From Fimbriimonadaceae bacterium (GTDB lineage: Bacteria; Armatimonadota; Fimbriimonadia; Fimbriimonadales; Fimbriimonadaceae), in NCBI GenBank assembly GCA_019187105.1, contig JABAQM010000001.1:1860001-1924000 (forward strand): a DNA stretch of 64,000 nucleotides, written 5' to 3'. The notes beneath the pieces are model-generated. The model worked only from the letters and a program-made list of their open reading frames with translations, was not told the origin of the DNA and made no database searches. Below, piece by piece: positions 7,911-16,709 of the stretch. A program made the translations under genes and the position numbers. The first letter of the stretch is position 1, and each line of letters opens with the position of its first letter.

Positions 7911-9030
7911 CTATTCGACGAAGACGTCGCCAGAATCTTTGGGCTGCTTCAGAAAGGCCTCGATGAATCCCTCGATGTCGCCATCGAGAACGCCAACGAT
8001 GTTCCCCGTTTCTCTGCCCGTCCGGTGGTCCTTTACCATCGTATAGGGCTGCATGACGTAGCTTCGGATCTGACGACCCCATTCGGCGGGCCCGGTCTGG
8101 CCGGTCATGCCTTTTACGGCCTTGTCGTCGGCCACTCGCTGGATTTCGGCCAAGCGGGCGAGGAGGACACTCATGGCGCTCGCGCGATTCTTGTGCTGGC
8201 TTCGTTCGTTCTGACACTGAACGACGATCCCGGTGGGGATATGGGTGATTCGGACCGCGCTCTCTGTCTTGTTGACGTGCTGGCCGCCTGCCCCGCCGGC
8301 ACGCAGGGTTTCGACTTTCAGCTCATCCGGATTGATCTGGACTTCGGATTCCTCTATTTCGGGCAGGACTTCCACCCGGCAGAACGAGGTGTGTCGGCGG
8401 GCGTTGGCATCAAACGGTGAGATTCGGACCAGCCGGTGGACGCCGTGCTCGGATTTCAGGAGTCCGTAGGCGTTCTTCCCCGCGACCCGGAAGGAGACGT
8501 TTCGGAAGCCGGTGACGTCTCCCGGCGTTTCGCTAAGCAGCTCGAAATCGTACTTCCGAATCTGTGCCCACCGTTGATACATTCGGAACAGGATGCTGGC
8601 CCAATCACACGCTTCGCTTCCGCCTGCTCCGGCGTTGATCTCAACCAAGGCGTTGCGGGAGTCATGTTCGCCGCTCAGGAGGGTGACGATCTCGTACTTA
8701 TCGAGGTCGGCGATGAAGGCGATCGCCATGGCGTCGGCTTCTGCCTCGAGGTCGGGATCGGGCTCGGCCCGGAGCATTTCATAGAGCTCAGCGATATCCC
8801 GCTCGGTCTTCCTTAGTGCCAGGAAGGGTTGAGCAATATCTCGAAGCACAGAGAGTCTGCGAAAGGATTTGTTTGCGGCCGTGGGATCGTTCCAAAGATC
8901 CGGGTTTTCGGATGCCGCTTCCAGTTCCGCTATTTGACGTTGTAGCGTGGGCAGGTCAAAGATGACCTCCGATAGCGTCCAACCGCCCACGGGCGGAGGA
9001 CAGCGCTTCATGCTGTTCCAGCGTCAGCAT
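7911..9030 (-). CDS. prfB: Peptide chain release factor 2 (programmed +1 frameshift)
   Basis: RF2 recognises UGA and UAA stops. The protein has the RF2 tripeptide SPF (RISPFDANARRHTSF), the peptidyl-hydrolysis GGQ (GAGGQHVNKTESAVRI) and the usual 370-aa length. ATG at 9030 opens a 24-codon first frame ending MLTLEQHEALSS...AIGGHL with an in-frame TGA at 8958-8956. The main frame continues from GAC at 8957 as DLPTLQRQIAELEAASENPD. This is the canonical autoregulatory CTT-TGA-C recoding site with an upstream GGAGGT. The product is 372 aa after the shift. TAACTT lies 6 nt before ATG, so the mRNA is probably leaderless. Monocistronic. Confidence 0.95.
8955..8970 (-). promoter_or_regulatory. prfB +1 programmed frameshift site
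   Basis: The minus strand reads GGAGGT CAT CTT TGA C. A Shine-Dalgarno-like GGAGGT sits 3 nt before the slippery CTT, followed by the in-frame UGA stop and C. This is the same geometry as the E. coli prfB site. Codon 24 is CTT and codon 25 is TGA; skipping one T restores the GAC frame that carries the rest of RF2. Confidence 0.93.
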
Positions 9031-9036
9031 CAATTG

Positions 9037-9042
9037 AAGTTA
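9037..9042 (-). promoter_or_regulatory. -10 box TAACTT, 6 nt before the prfB ATG
   Basis: On the minus strand TAACTT, then caattg, then ATG. The in-frame TAA within this box also rules out a longer prfB N-terminus (only TTG directly before ATG remains as an alternative). Confidence 0.5.
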
Positions 9043-9152
9043 CCAGATACGGGCGTCGCGCGTTTAACCTACGTGGGGTTGGGCGATGCGTCCGCATTTC
9101 CGACCTGTATAATGTAACGTACGCGACGTATTTCTTGAGGTGCACTGAGGCT

Positions 9153-11195
9153 ATGATTCATTCAATTCGCGGGCGATTGGCAGTAGGCGCTATCGCCATC
9201 CTGTCGATCTCGACGGCATTCGCGCAGGTAGAGCGCAAACAGTTCTATACCGACGCTGCCGTGACGGAATCGACCAAGAACGTTTTTCCGCAAATCAACG
9301 AAACCTACTCGGACCGCGGCATCAAGCCGGCGAACCCGAGTGTGACGATCGAGCGGCGCCTGAAGCAGGGAGAACGAAACTCGCTGCGATCGGGTCGCAA
9401 CCGGGCAATCTTGCGAGGCAAGCTTCGCGGACCGAAATTCGGCGGCATTTCCGCAACGGGATATGCGCCGCCCGACTGCGACTTGGCGGTGGGCCCCGAC
9501 CATATCGTCCAGGTTGTGAACTCTTCGGTCGCCATCTTCGACAAGAAGACCGGCACCAAGGAATTCCAGCAGGGAATGGAAGGCAACAGCGGGTTTTTCT
9601 CTGGCGTCTCGCCTGGGAATTTCATTTTCGACCCGAAGGCTTTTTACGATCACCTGTCCAACCGGTTCTTCGTCATCGCGCTGGATGTCGATTTCAACGC
9701 CAAGCTCAGCAGCGTGCTCGTGGCCGTATCCGACGACTCGGATCCGAACGGCGCCTGGCGCAAGTACAAAGTCAATTCCAAGCTGACGGTCGACTCGACC
9801 GAAATGTGGCTCGACTACCCCGGTCTTGGTTTTAACAAGGACGGCGTGGTCATCACCGGCAACATGTTCGGCTTTGAGACCGGCAGTGGCGGCGTCCAAT
9901 TCCTGATCCTTCCCAAGCAGCCGATGTTGGACGGCCAGCCCGTGCTAGCCACCAGCGTCCACGACGGAAGCGCGTTCACGGTTCAGATCGTGAACACGAT
10001 GGACGATTCAACCGACGTCATTTATGGAGCAGAGGCCCTCGACACGTCGACGGTCCGGCTGTTCGCGGTAACCAACATTCTCGGCACGCCGACGGTGGAA
10101 AACGCTGCGGTGACGGTTCCTGTCATCTCGCAGTTCTTCTCCTACGCGGATTCCACGGATGGCGCAGTCTTGGACTCGTTGCCGTTCCGAATGATGAATG
10201 CGGCGTTCCGCAACAACAAGATCTATGGCGCCCATTCGATCGGCATCAGCGACTCGGATCCGCGCATGCAGGTTCGCTGGTACGAGTTCAATACCAACGG
10301 ATGGCCGACCAGCGGCGATGACCCCACGCTTTCGATGAGCGGCAACGTGACGGGCGGTCCCGGCGAGTTCTATTTCATGCCGGCGATCAACGTCAACAAG
10401 TTCGGGGATGTCTCGATCGTCTTCACGCGATCGAGCACATCGAAGGCTGCCGATGCGATGTATGTCGCGCGAACCAAGGATGACACCCCCGGTTCGATGG
10501 GCAAGCCGACGCTGATCACGGCTTCGGCAGGCTCGTTCCCGCCGGGCGGCAACCGCTACGGCGACTATTACGGCAACAAGATCGATCCAAACGACGATGC
10601 CACGTTCTGGGGCACCTGGGAGACCATTCGCCAGGATGGCAACTGGGATACGGTCATCCAGAAGTTCACGGTCACGACCGACAGCGGGGACAACAAGGAC
10701 CTCGTGCGGCCGATCGGCGTTAACAAGGTCTCGGGCAACATTCTTAGTGGCGTGCTGACCGACCTCTTCGCGTCGGATGACAGCTATTACGAGCTGGGCT
10801 CGATCCTCGACGATCAGCTTGGCCAGATTGCTGCTGCCGAGTTCATCTTCCGACTGCCGAAGACCACCGCCGAGTATGAAAAGCTCCAGTTCAAGACCGA
10901 GACGATCGGGACTTCGCTGAAGCGAACGACGGCCATGCTCTTCGCCTATGACTGGGAGCGCGGCGAATACGTCCACGTTCGATCGTTCCGCGCGTTCAAC
11001 GGTGGCAACAACCAGGTCACCTGGACGCTGGATGAGAACATCATGGACACTTACGTGAACGAGGATAACGAGATGAAGTTCGTCGTTCGAACGATCGTAC
11101 CGTTCGTTCGCAACCGCGGCAAGATCATTCAGACTCCGGCGCCCTACTTCTTCAAGCAGGACTTTGCCGAGGTTTCTGGAACGTTGATCCCTTAG
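9153..11195 (+). CDS. Large exported protein of unknown function
   Basis: A 680-aa precursor with a signal peptide (LAVGAIAILSISTAFAQ). ATG at 9153 is chosen because TGAGG lies just upstream; a TTG at 9135 is possible. A TATAAT box occurs at 9108-9113. The mature part is beta-rich with segments such as GYAPPDCDLAVGPDHIVQVV and GNRYGDYYGNKIDPNDD, resembling the large secreted beta-propeller-like proteins seen in environmental bacteria; no catalytic motif is identifiable. The last 140 residues look like a separate beta-sandwich. It is monocistronic and followed by a strong hairpin terminator. Confidence 0.8.
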   Translation: MIHSIRGRLAVGAIAILSISTAFAQVERKQFYTDAAVTESTKNVFPQINETYSDRGIKPANPSVTIERRLKQGERNSLRSGRNRAILRGKLRGPKFGGISATGYAPPDCDLAVGPDHIVQVVNSSVAIFDKKTGTKEFQQGMEGNSGFFSGVSPGNFIFDPKAFYDHLSNRFFVIALDVDFNAKLSSVLVAVSDDSDPNGAWRKYKVNSKLTVDSTEMWLDYPGLGFNKDGVVITGNMFGFETGSGGVQFLILPKQPMLDGQPVLATSVHDGSAFTVQIVNTMDDSTDVIYGAEALDTSTVRLFAVTNILGTPTVENAAVTVPVISQFFSYADSTDGAVLDSLPFRMMNAAFRNNKIYGAHSIGISDSDPRMQVRWYEFNTNGWPTSGDDPTLSMSGNVTGGPGEFYFMPAINVNKFGDVSIVFTRSSTSKAADAMYVARTKDDTPGSMGKPTLITASAGSFPPGGNRYGDYYGNKIDPNDDATFWGTWETIRQDGNWDTVIQKFTVTTDSGDNKDLVRPIGVNKVSGNILSGVLTDLFASDDSYYELGSILDDQLGQIAAAEFIFRLPKTTAEYEKLQFKTETIGTSLKRTTAMLFAYDWERGEYVHVRSFRAFNGGNNQVTWTLDENIMDTYVNEDNEMKFVVRTIVPFVRNRGKIIQTPAPYFFKQDFAEVSGTLIP

Positions 11196-11221
11196 TAAAC
11201 ATTGGTCCGCACCTAAGGCGA

Positions 11222-11256
11222 GAATTGGCCCCGCTCCGACAGGACGGGGCCAATTC
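11222..11256. terminator. Bidirectional hairpin terminator
   Basis: A perfect 12-bp stem (gaattggccccg / cggggccaattc) with an 11-nt loop between two convergent genes. There is no long T tract, so it may work as a strong structural terminator for both strands. Confidence 0.65.
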
Positions 11257-11258
11257 GC

Positions 11259-11606
11259 TTAGGTGAGTTCGTCGCAAGCCCCGCGATGAGGTGGGCCGGT
11301 GCGGTAGGCGGACCGTGTCCGTGCGCCGGCGTCGCAGGCGCGCAGCTCATTCAAGATCGAAGCCCTTTCGCGGCGGATTTCGGCGAATATCAATCTGGAT
11401 TCGTCCTGGATCCGCTCAAGGCAAGCGCGAGCTTCCTCGCCAAGTTCAAGAAGCTCAACCTGGTTCATCAGCCCTTGGCGCTCGCTAAAGTAGGCGGGCA
11501 AGTCTTCCCATTGGCCCTGATTGACGGCGTTTCGGATACAGAGCGTGACGAGCAGAAGCCGCTCGGCCAGCACCAGATCAGCAGACTTAGGCGGCTTTGG
11601 GTTCAT
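11259..11606 (-). CDS. FliT-like flagellar chaperone candidate
   Basis: A 115-aa, mostly helical protein with LLLVTLCIRNAVNQGQWEDLPAYF followed by a Leu/Glu-rich amphipathic helix. It overlaps the end of fliS by 20 nt. Small helical proteins directly after fliS are usually FliT-type export chaperones. Sequence similarity to FliT is weak by eye, so the call rests mainly on position, size and the helical pattern. The last 20 residues are Arg/Gly-rich and look disordered. Confidence 0.5.
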   Translation of the reverse strand: MNPKPPKSADLVLAERLLLVTLCIRNAVNQGQWEDLPAYFSERQGLMNQVELLELGEEARACLERIQDESRLIFAEIRRERASILNELRACDAGARTRSAYRTGPPHRGACDELT

Positions 11607-11988
11607 GGGTCGTCCGCTGGCAGGTCTCCAGCTCGAGCCAGCTCTGCCTTAGCTCGCGCAAGACCTTCGCGGCGTTGTCTGCCGAACCGGCGTCGCAGTT
11701 CACGTTAGCGGCAACGAGTTGGTTATAGGCGTAGCTGTAGAGGTTCGCCAGATTCGAGGCGACCTCTCCGCCGTGATTCATGTCGAGGCACGCCATCAGC
11801 TCGGTGATGATCCGTTGCGCCCGCTGAAACTGGTCATTCTGCCGATAAAGGTCGGCGCTCAGCAAGGCTGCCTTGCCGCAATCGATGAAGCGAAGCGCTC
11901 CATCGTACAGCATGATGACGAGTTGCAACGGGGAAGCGCCTTCCACCGACTGCCGCCGATACTCTTGAATGTATTGCCCCTTGTTCAA
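11587..11988 (-). CDS. fliS: Flagellar secretion chaperone FliS
   Basis: A 133-aa protein with the FliS pattern: YRRQSVEGASPLQLVIMLYDGALRFIDCGKAAL at the N-terminus (family: Y..t.v.ta.p..Li.mLYdgal..l..A) and later SNLANLYSYAYNQLVAANV. FliS binds the C-terminus of flagellin and prevents premature polymerisation in the cytoplasm. The start is TTG at 11988 with AGGTG upstream. The FliT-like gene follows with an overlap. No flagellin gene is in the window, but this pair implies that the organism builds flagella. Confidence 0.88.
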   Translation of the reverse strand: MNKGQYIQEYRRQSVEGASPLQLVIMLYDGALRFIDCGKAALLSADLYRQNDQFQRAQRIITELMACLDMNHGGEVASNLANLYSYAYNQLVAANVNCDAGSADNAAKVLRELRQSWLELETCQRTTHEPKAA

Positions 11989-12018
11989 TGCGCACCTAAT
12001 TGGGGAATGCCTCTCTGA

Positions 12019-12441
12019 TTATCGGCTTTCGATTTTTCCTGTGGAGTCCCCAAATTCGGACCGGAGCAAAAAAGCCAAAACCACCACAAGAGACGCGATC
12101 AGCCAGATTGCGGGGACAATCCACTTCCAGCTCTCCGGAAACTCGGGCTCGGGGATTTCCCGGTTCACATGACCAATCATCAGTTGCTGAAGGTGAAGAA
12201 AGTGGAAGATGCCGACCGCAGTGGCGCCGCCAAAGAACCCGCAGCCGCCGGCAAGGCCATATTTCCGTGCGCAATAGGCTCCAAACGCCAGTGCGGGGAC
12301 GCCTCCCAGCGCCATGGCGAGCAGAAACTGACCAGTCAGATGCTGATTATCGATGACAAAGAAGGGCCAGATCGCGAGCGCGTATGAGATGAAGCTCGCG
12401 CCAACGAAGCTGGTGCAGCCAAACAGCATCTGCGTGTCCAT
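12019..12441 (-). CDS. Small integral membrane protein, unknown function
   Basis: About 140 aa with four predicted transmembrane helices (roughly residues 5-25, 35-55, 60-85 and 108-130 from MDTQMLFGC) and a short charged C-terminal tail. ATG at 12441 is preferred because GAAGGAG lies 7 nt upstream; a TTG at 12504 would add 21 mostly charged residues. It lies 65 nt after the upstream thioredoxin-like gene and may share its transcript. No family recognised. Confidence 0.6.
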   Translation of the reverse strand: MDTQMLFGCTSFVGASFISYALAIWPFFVIDNQHLTGQFLLAMALGGVPALAFGAYCARKYGLAGGCGFFGGATAVGIFHFLHLQQLMIGHVNREIPEPEFPESWKWIVPAIWLIASLVVVLAFLLRSEFGDSTGKIESR

Positions 12442-12506
12442 GTCCCGCTCCTTCTTCGGCGGTGTTTCAAGGACTTCGTCCGTTTGCAGGGGCTCGAATG
12501 GCAAGG

Positions 12507-13574
12507 TTAGCGTTCTCGAAGCGAGGCAATGGCTTCTCGGATGTCTGCCGCCAATTCTTCGGGCTCAGAGCCATCGAAGCCGAGCCAGAGGGCGCGAATC
12601 GTCTCCGAACCGTCCACGAGGCATAACGTGGGTGATCCGCAACGCTTCAAACGTTCCATACCAGGGCCGGCGCCGGAGATACCCTTCGTTCCCGGCTCCA
12701 CGGCGATCTGGCGTCGATCGATGCCTTCCAGCTTGAGAGACTCGAGCCAAGCAGCCAGACGAGCCGAGCACTCGTTGGCGCCGGCAAGCAGAATCAGCGT
12801 CGTTCGCCCGCGAAGCTCGGCAGTAAGGCTGATGGAGCGACCATCGTTCGTCCAGCTGCCCGAAGTGGGGAATTTTTGCCCAACCGCCAGGCTCAGGGGC
12901 TGGAACGGCAGTCGGGAAAGCACATAACCCGTCGGAACCGTCTGGTCGAAGACCCCGCCTGGGTTCTTGGCAGGCAAGATTCTGGTGTCGATATCGATTC
13001 TTCCGCGGTCGGATTCGATGAGTGACCGGAACCGCAGCAGCTCGCCGTTGCGAGCGATCCAGGCCTCAAGCTTTCGCCTCGCAAAGCCGTCGTCGGCGGT
13101 TCCGGTGACGAGATGGTTAGGAACGCCGAACTTGGGATCCCCATCGGCAACCGCGTACTTTGCGTTTTGAGGCAGGATTCCGCGAAGGTTTCCGAACTGC
13201 AGGGGATAAGGAAGGCACATCGGCTGGAGCTCGACCTCAATTCCCTCCGGTCGAGCCGGCCCCGTTACCTCGTGGAGGGGGTCTGGGTACCAAATGTATC
13301 GTCGAATGGCGTGCTCGATTTCGAGTACGCCGCCGGCATCTTGGACGAACTGGAAACGGCGGCCGTCGAACGTGACGTCGAATCGCTGTTGAATCGGCTT
13401 TTTGAGTTCGTAGGAGCCGGTACCGATCCCAAAGAGTCCGGGAGCGTTGATTTTCAGGCTGACGGCGATTCTGTCTTGGCGTCGCCACCAGTCCCGGAAC
13501 CGGTTGAGCTCGATGTCGGCGGGATCCGCCTGGGGAAGACCGCTCAAGAGAACGCCGATTATCGCCACTACCAT
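12507..13574 (-). CDS. Exported protein with C-terminal thioredoxin-like region
   Basis: A 355-aa precursor with a short hydrophobic N-terminus (MVVAIIGVLLSGLPQADP). Residues 25-230 resemble a LolA/DUF2092-like beta sheet (SLKINAPGLFGIGTGSY, IEVELQPMCLPYPL). From about residue 235 a thioredoxin-like fold is suggested (PTSGSWTNDGRSISLTAELRG, then TTLILLAGANECSARLAAWL and GSPTLCLVDGSETIRALW), but the CxxC active pair is missing, so redox activity is doubtful. A GGAG lies 6 nt before ATG. Function not assigned. Confidence 0.65.
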   Translation of the reverse strand: MVVAIIGVLLSGLPQADPADIELNRFRDWWRRQDRIAVSLKINAPGLFGIGTGSYELKKPIQQRFDVTFDGRRFQFVQDAGGVLEIEHAIRRYIWYPDPLHEVTGPARPEGIEVELQPMCLPYPLQFGNLRGILPQNAKYAVADGDPKFGVPNHLVTGTADDGFARRKLEAWIARNGELLRFRSLIESDRGRIDIDTRILPAKNPGGVFDQTVPTGYVLSRLPFQPLSLAVGQKFPTSGSWTNDGRSISLTAELRGRTTLILLAGANECSARLAAWLESLKLEGIDRRQIAVEPGTKGISGAGPGMERLKRCGSPTLCLVDGSETIRALWLGFDGSEPEELAADIREAIASLRER

Positions 13575-13659
13575 TGATGCTCCGCCAACTTACCCGGTTC
13601 TGATAGGAGTACGGGCATGGCGTAGGTTCGGGATGCGGAATCGACTCTGCGGAGGGGGC

Positions 13660-14103
13660 ATGGCGACACCGCAGGCAGTCATCTTCGAACTAAATCAGAC
13701 CCTGTACGGCATCGAAGTCGAATTTGTGGAAAGGCTTGAGCCTGAGACGACTGCCGCCCGACTGCCAAAGTCAGCCACCTGGCTGCTCGGCATCGCCCAA
13801 ACCGGTTGCGGCACGCGCCCCGTCGTCGACCTTCGCACGTGGCTGGAGTTACCCGCCCATTCGCTGCCTTGTGAGTTCGTCCTCGTTCAGCAGGGCGAGT
13901 ACCGAATCGCGATCCGTGTGGATCACCTGCATGGGATCGTGGGCATTCCCAACCAGAAGCTGCTTCCGATGCCGCTTCCGCTTGCCGGGAAGCACAACGT
14001 TTGGCGGGCGATATTCATGTATCAGGACCGACCGGTCGCGCTGTTCGACATCCCTCGGCTGGTTGGAGCCTTGCGGTCGAGGCTACCGAGAATAGCGGCG
14101 TAA
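13660..14103 (+). CDS. CheW-like chemotaxis coupling protein
   Basis: A 147-aa single-domain CheW-like protein: VIFELNQTLYGIEVEFVERL, then LLGIAQTGCGTRPVVDLRTWL, FVLVQQGEYRIAIRVDHLHGIVGI and a C-terminal PVALFDIPRLV, matching the successive beta strands of the CheW fold. Such proteins couple chemoreceptors to CheA. It starts with ATG at 13660 right after GGAGGGGG. No other chemotaxis gene is adjacent. The 3' end overlaps the convergent tmk gene by 21 nt. Confidence 0.8.
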   Translation: MATPQAVIFELNQTLYGIEVEFVERLEPETTAARLPKSATWLLGIAQTGCGTRPVVDLRTWLELPAHSLPCEFVLVQQGEYRIAIRVDHLHGIVGIPNQKLLPMPLPLAGKHNVWRAIFMYQDRPVALFDIPRLVGALRSRLPRIAA

Positions 14104-14691
14104 GATCTCTTCGGCTATTTCCTGGGCGACGCGCTCTGGCTGCTGCGAGGCATCGGTCACCAGCCATCGCTTTGGATCGGCACTCGCTTCGGCCAGAAAT
14201 CCCTGGCGCACCTTTTCGTGGAATTCGATCGGCTCACGATCAAGCCTGTCTTTCAATGCCAGCCTGGCCAGTCCCTCGGCAATGTCGATGTCCAGGAGTA
14301 CGGTTAAGTTCGGAAGCAATCCGCCGGTCGCCAGATGGTTGAGGTCGCGCAGAACGGCAAGGTCCAAGCCCCGCCCGTAGCCTTGGTAAACCAGGGTGGA
14401 ATCGGCATAGCGGTCGCACAGGACGGTTTGGCCACGCGCGAGCGCCGGCTTGATTTCCAGCTCGACGTGTTGGCTGCGGTCGGCCAGAAAGAGGAAGAGC
14501 TCGCAAAGTGGGGGCACATGGCCCGCCTCAAGGAGAATCCGACGGATTGCCTGGCCGATTTCGCCTGAGCCAGGCTCACGAGTCATCAGAACGTCCTGGC
14601 CCTGATTTCTCAGCAACTCGGCCACATTCGCCATGGCGGTGGTCTTGCCGGCGCCTTCCGGTCCTTCGAAGGTGACGAAGAACCCAGGCAT
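14083..14691 (-). CDS. tmk: Thymidylate kinase
   Basis: A 202-aa dTMP kinase that makes dTDP. P-loop FEGPEGAGKTT (residues 8-18), the DR(Y/H) motif LCDRYADSTLVYQGYGRGL, a TREPG segment and the LID region LKDRLDREPIEFHEKVRQGF are all present. Length is typical. Its ATG overlaps the stop of ychF by 1 nt, so it is the last gene of a miniprotein-ychF-tmk operon. Confidence 0.95.
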   Translation of the reverse strand: MPGFFVTFEGPEGAGKTTAMANVAELLRNQGQDVLMTREPGSGEIGQAIRRILLEAGHVPPLCELFLFLADRSQHVELEIKPALARGQTVLCDRYADSTLVYQGYGRGLDLAVLRDLNHLATGGLLPNLTVLLDIDIAEGLARLALKDRLDREPIEFHEKVRQGFLAEASADPKRWLVTDASQQPERVAQEIAEEILRRYSR

Positions 14692-15749
14692 CAGCTCTTG
14701 TTCCGGATATGGAGCAGGTCGCCGTCCTGAATCACGTATTCTTTGCCTTCCAGGCTCATCTTGCCGGCCGAGTAAGCGGCATCCAGGGACCCTGCGGTCC
14801 GATACTCGTCGTAATGGACGACCTCTGCCCGTATGAAGCCTTTGGCGATATCCGTGTGGATCGTCCCCGCTGCCTTGAGGGCATTCGCACCCTTCTGGAG
14901 CGGCCAGGCCCTTGTTTCATTTTCCCCGGCGGTGAAAAAGGTGATAAGGCCCAGCGCGGCGTAGACTGCCTGAATCACCTTTGCGCTGGCCGGTTCGGTT
15001 AGGCCCAGGGAGGCAAGGAATTCGGGTTGGTCATCGGCTTCCAGTTGGGCGATTTCCTCTTCGATCGTCGCGCAAACGGCAAAGGCCTGAACACCGGTGG
15101 CAGCGAGTTTGGCTATGTCCTGCTTGATCGCGTCCGGCGGTTCGGCAACGTGATCCTCCCCCACGTTAAAGGCAATGACGGTGGGCTTTGCGGTTAGAAA
15201 CTGGTAGTTGCGGATGATCGTAGCCTCGTCCTCGGTGTAGCCATCGGTACCGATGCGGCCCCCTTCCTCAAGCTCGGACTTCAGCTTCTCGAGGGTGATC
15301 CGTTCGACGTATTCGGGGTGTCCAGGGTTTTTGGCCGTCTGGCTCTTCGAGAGCCGTTCCAAACGTGTCTCCACGATTTGCAGATCGGCCAGCACCAGCT
15401 CCTCGTCGATGCGAACCCGGTCACGAACCGGTTCAACCTCGCCGTAATAGGGAGCGATCGGCGACTCAAAACCTCTCACGACGTGAAGAAGCAGGTCGGA
15501 TTTTTTCGCTGCCTCGACCGCCGCCGCCGAGAACATCTTCGAACCCGTTCCCTGGGCCGATTCGACGTTGTCCTGAAGAATCACCGTTGCGGGAGTGACC
15601 TTTTTCGGCTTCACCTGCTCAACAATCGTATCGAACCGATTGTCGGGGACGGCCACGGCAGTTACGTCACCCTTTGCCTGTCCCTTTGCGGCGGCGCGAT
15701 AGAGCGTGCTCTTGCCAGAGCTGGCGAATCCGATAAGAGCGACTTTCAT
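14691..15749 (-). CDS. ychF: Redox-regulated ATPase YchF (OLA1-type GTPase family)
   Basis: 352 aa. G1 motif MKVALIGFASSGKSTLYRAA and a C-terminal TGS domain (YRTAGSLDAAYSAGKMSLEGKEYVIQDGDLLHIRNKS region). NVGED in place of NKxD matches the altered nucleotide specificity of this family, which hydrolyses ATP and associates with ribosomes. ATG at 15749 is chosen because it opens directly on the conserved N-terminus; it overlaps the stop of the upstream miniprotein by 4 nt (ATGA). The N-terminus is slightly divergent from the usual GLPNVGKST form (GFASSGKST). Confidence 0.93.
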   Translation of the reverse strand: MKVALIGFASSGKSTLYRAAAKGQAKGDVTAVAVPDNRFDTIVEQVKPKKVTPATVILQDNVESAQGTGSKMFSAAAVEAAKKSDLLLHVVRGFESPIAPYYGEVEPVRDRVRIDEELVLADLQIVETRLERLSKSQTAKNPGHPEYVERITLEKLKSELEEGGRIGTDGYTEDEATIIRNYQFLTAKPTVIAFNVGEDHVAEPPDAIKQDIAKLAATGVQAFAVCATIEEEIAQLEADDQPEFLASLGLTEPASAKVIQAVYAALGLITFFTAGENETRAWPLQKGANALKAAGTIHTDIAKGFIRAEVVHYDEYRTAGSLDAAYSAGKMSLEGKEYVIQDGDLLHIRNKS

Positions 15750-15889
15750 GGCTGATTCTCGAATTCGACCTGCACGGGCTTGTCCGGCAGTTGGTGGGGC
15801 AGCACCCAAAAGACGTAAGCGCTCGCCAGCAGTAGGATCAGCGGCACCCAGGGAAACCGAGATCGCGGCTTGGAGCCGGTCGAATTCAC
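15746..15889 (-). CDS. 47-aa single-pass membrane miniprotein
   Basis: Starts with GTG at 15889 just after TGAGG and encodes a short polar N-terminus, one transmembrane helix (WVPLILLLASAYVFWVLP) and a polar tail ending VQVEFENQP. The stop overlaps the ychF start in ATGA, which supports real, coupled translation. A longer version opening at 15982 is possible but overlaps the divergent permease gene. No family is recognised. Confidence 0.5.
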   Translation of the reverse strand: MNSTGSKPRSRFPWVPLILLLASAYVFWVLPHQLPDKPVQVEFENQP

Positions 15890-15926
15890 GGCCTCAGAGT
15901 ATATCCCGCAGGTATCCTGCCAACCC

Positions 15927-16700
15927 GTGGCAGTGCTGCAGCGCGAGTCACCGATTTTTAGTCCGATCGTCGGATTTTTCACATTCGTCGGCGAATGCTT
16001 TCTCTTGCTGTGTCAAGCCATAGGCAACCTTATCCGTCCGCCGTTCGAGCTAAAGGAGACCTTGCAGCAGATGTCATTCGTGGGGGCGGCCTCCGTACCC
16101 ATCGTCACGATGACCTGCTTCTTCTCCGGCGCCGTTCTCGCGCTGTACAGCACGGAAGTCTTCGTCCAATACGGCGCCACCAACTTTGCGGGAGCGGTGG
16201 TCGGCGTCTCGATCGCCAGGGAAATCGCCCCGGTGCTGGCCGGGATCATGGTCGCGGCAAGGTGCGGCTCGGCGATGGCGGCTCAGATCGGCACCATGGC
16301 CGTGACGGAGCAGATCGATGCGCTGCGAGCCCTGAACGTCCGTCCGGTCAACTACCTGGTCATTCCAAGACTTCTTGCCTGCGTCACGATGGTTCCGGTG
16401 CTGGCGCTCGTGGGCATGTATGCGGGCATCGTGGGCGGCTACCTGGTGTCGGTTGACGGCGGCGTCGCCTCCGGCTCGTTCATGGAGTCGATTCGCCAGT
16501 TTCTGAAACCCTGGGATTTTATGGGCGGGATGATCAAGACGATTGCCTTCGGGGCGATCGTGGCGATCGTCTCGTGCCAGCAGGGCATGCGGACATCCGA
16601 GGGTGCGGTCGGGGTCGGTAAGGCGACGACCAATGCCGTGGTGATCTGCATGGTGCTGATCTACCTGGCGAATTTCTTCTTGGCCGCCTGGCTATACTAG
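15927..16700 (+). CDS. MlaE/YrbE-type ABC transporter permease
   Basis: About 257 aa with five or six transmembrane helices and the MlaE signature: PIVTMTCFFSGAVLALYSTEV, AGAVVGVSIAREIAPVLAGIMVAARCGSAMAAQIGTMAVTEQIDALRAL. The family forms the permease of phospholipid-trafficking ABC systems (Mla). No MlaF ATPase or MCE protein gene is next to it. GTG at 15927 is chosen, 8 nt after TATCCT; TTG at 15870 would extend it. The presence of MlaE fits a diderm envelope. The stop lies 9 nt before the GH57 gene, so both may be co-transcribed. Confidence 0.87.
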   Translation: MAVLQRESPIFSPIVGFFTFVGECFLLLCQAIGNLIRPPFELKETLQQMSFVGAASVPIVTMTCFFSGAVLALYSTEVFVQYGATNFAGAVVGVSIAREIAPVLAGIMVAARCGSAMAAQIGTMAVTEQIDALRALNVRPVNYLVIPRLLACVTMVPVLALVGMYAGIVGGYLVSVDGGVASGSFMESIRQFLKPWDFMGGMIKTIAFGAIVAIVSCQQGMRTSEGAVGVGKATTNAVVICMVLIYLANFFLAAWLY

Positions 16701-16709
16701 GTTCGGCTT

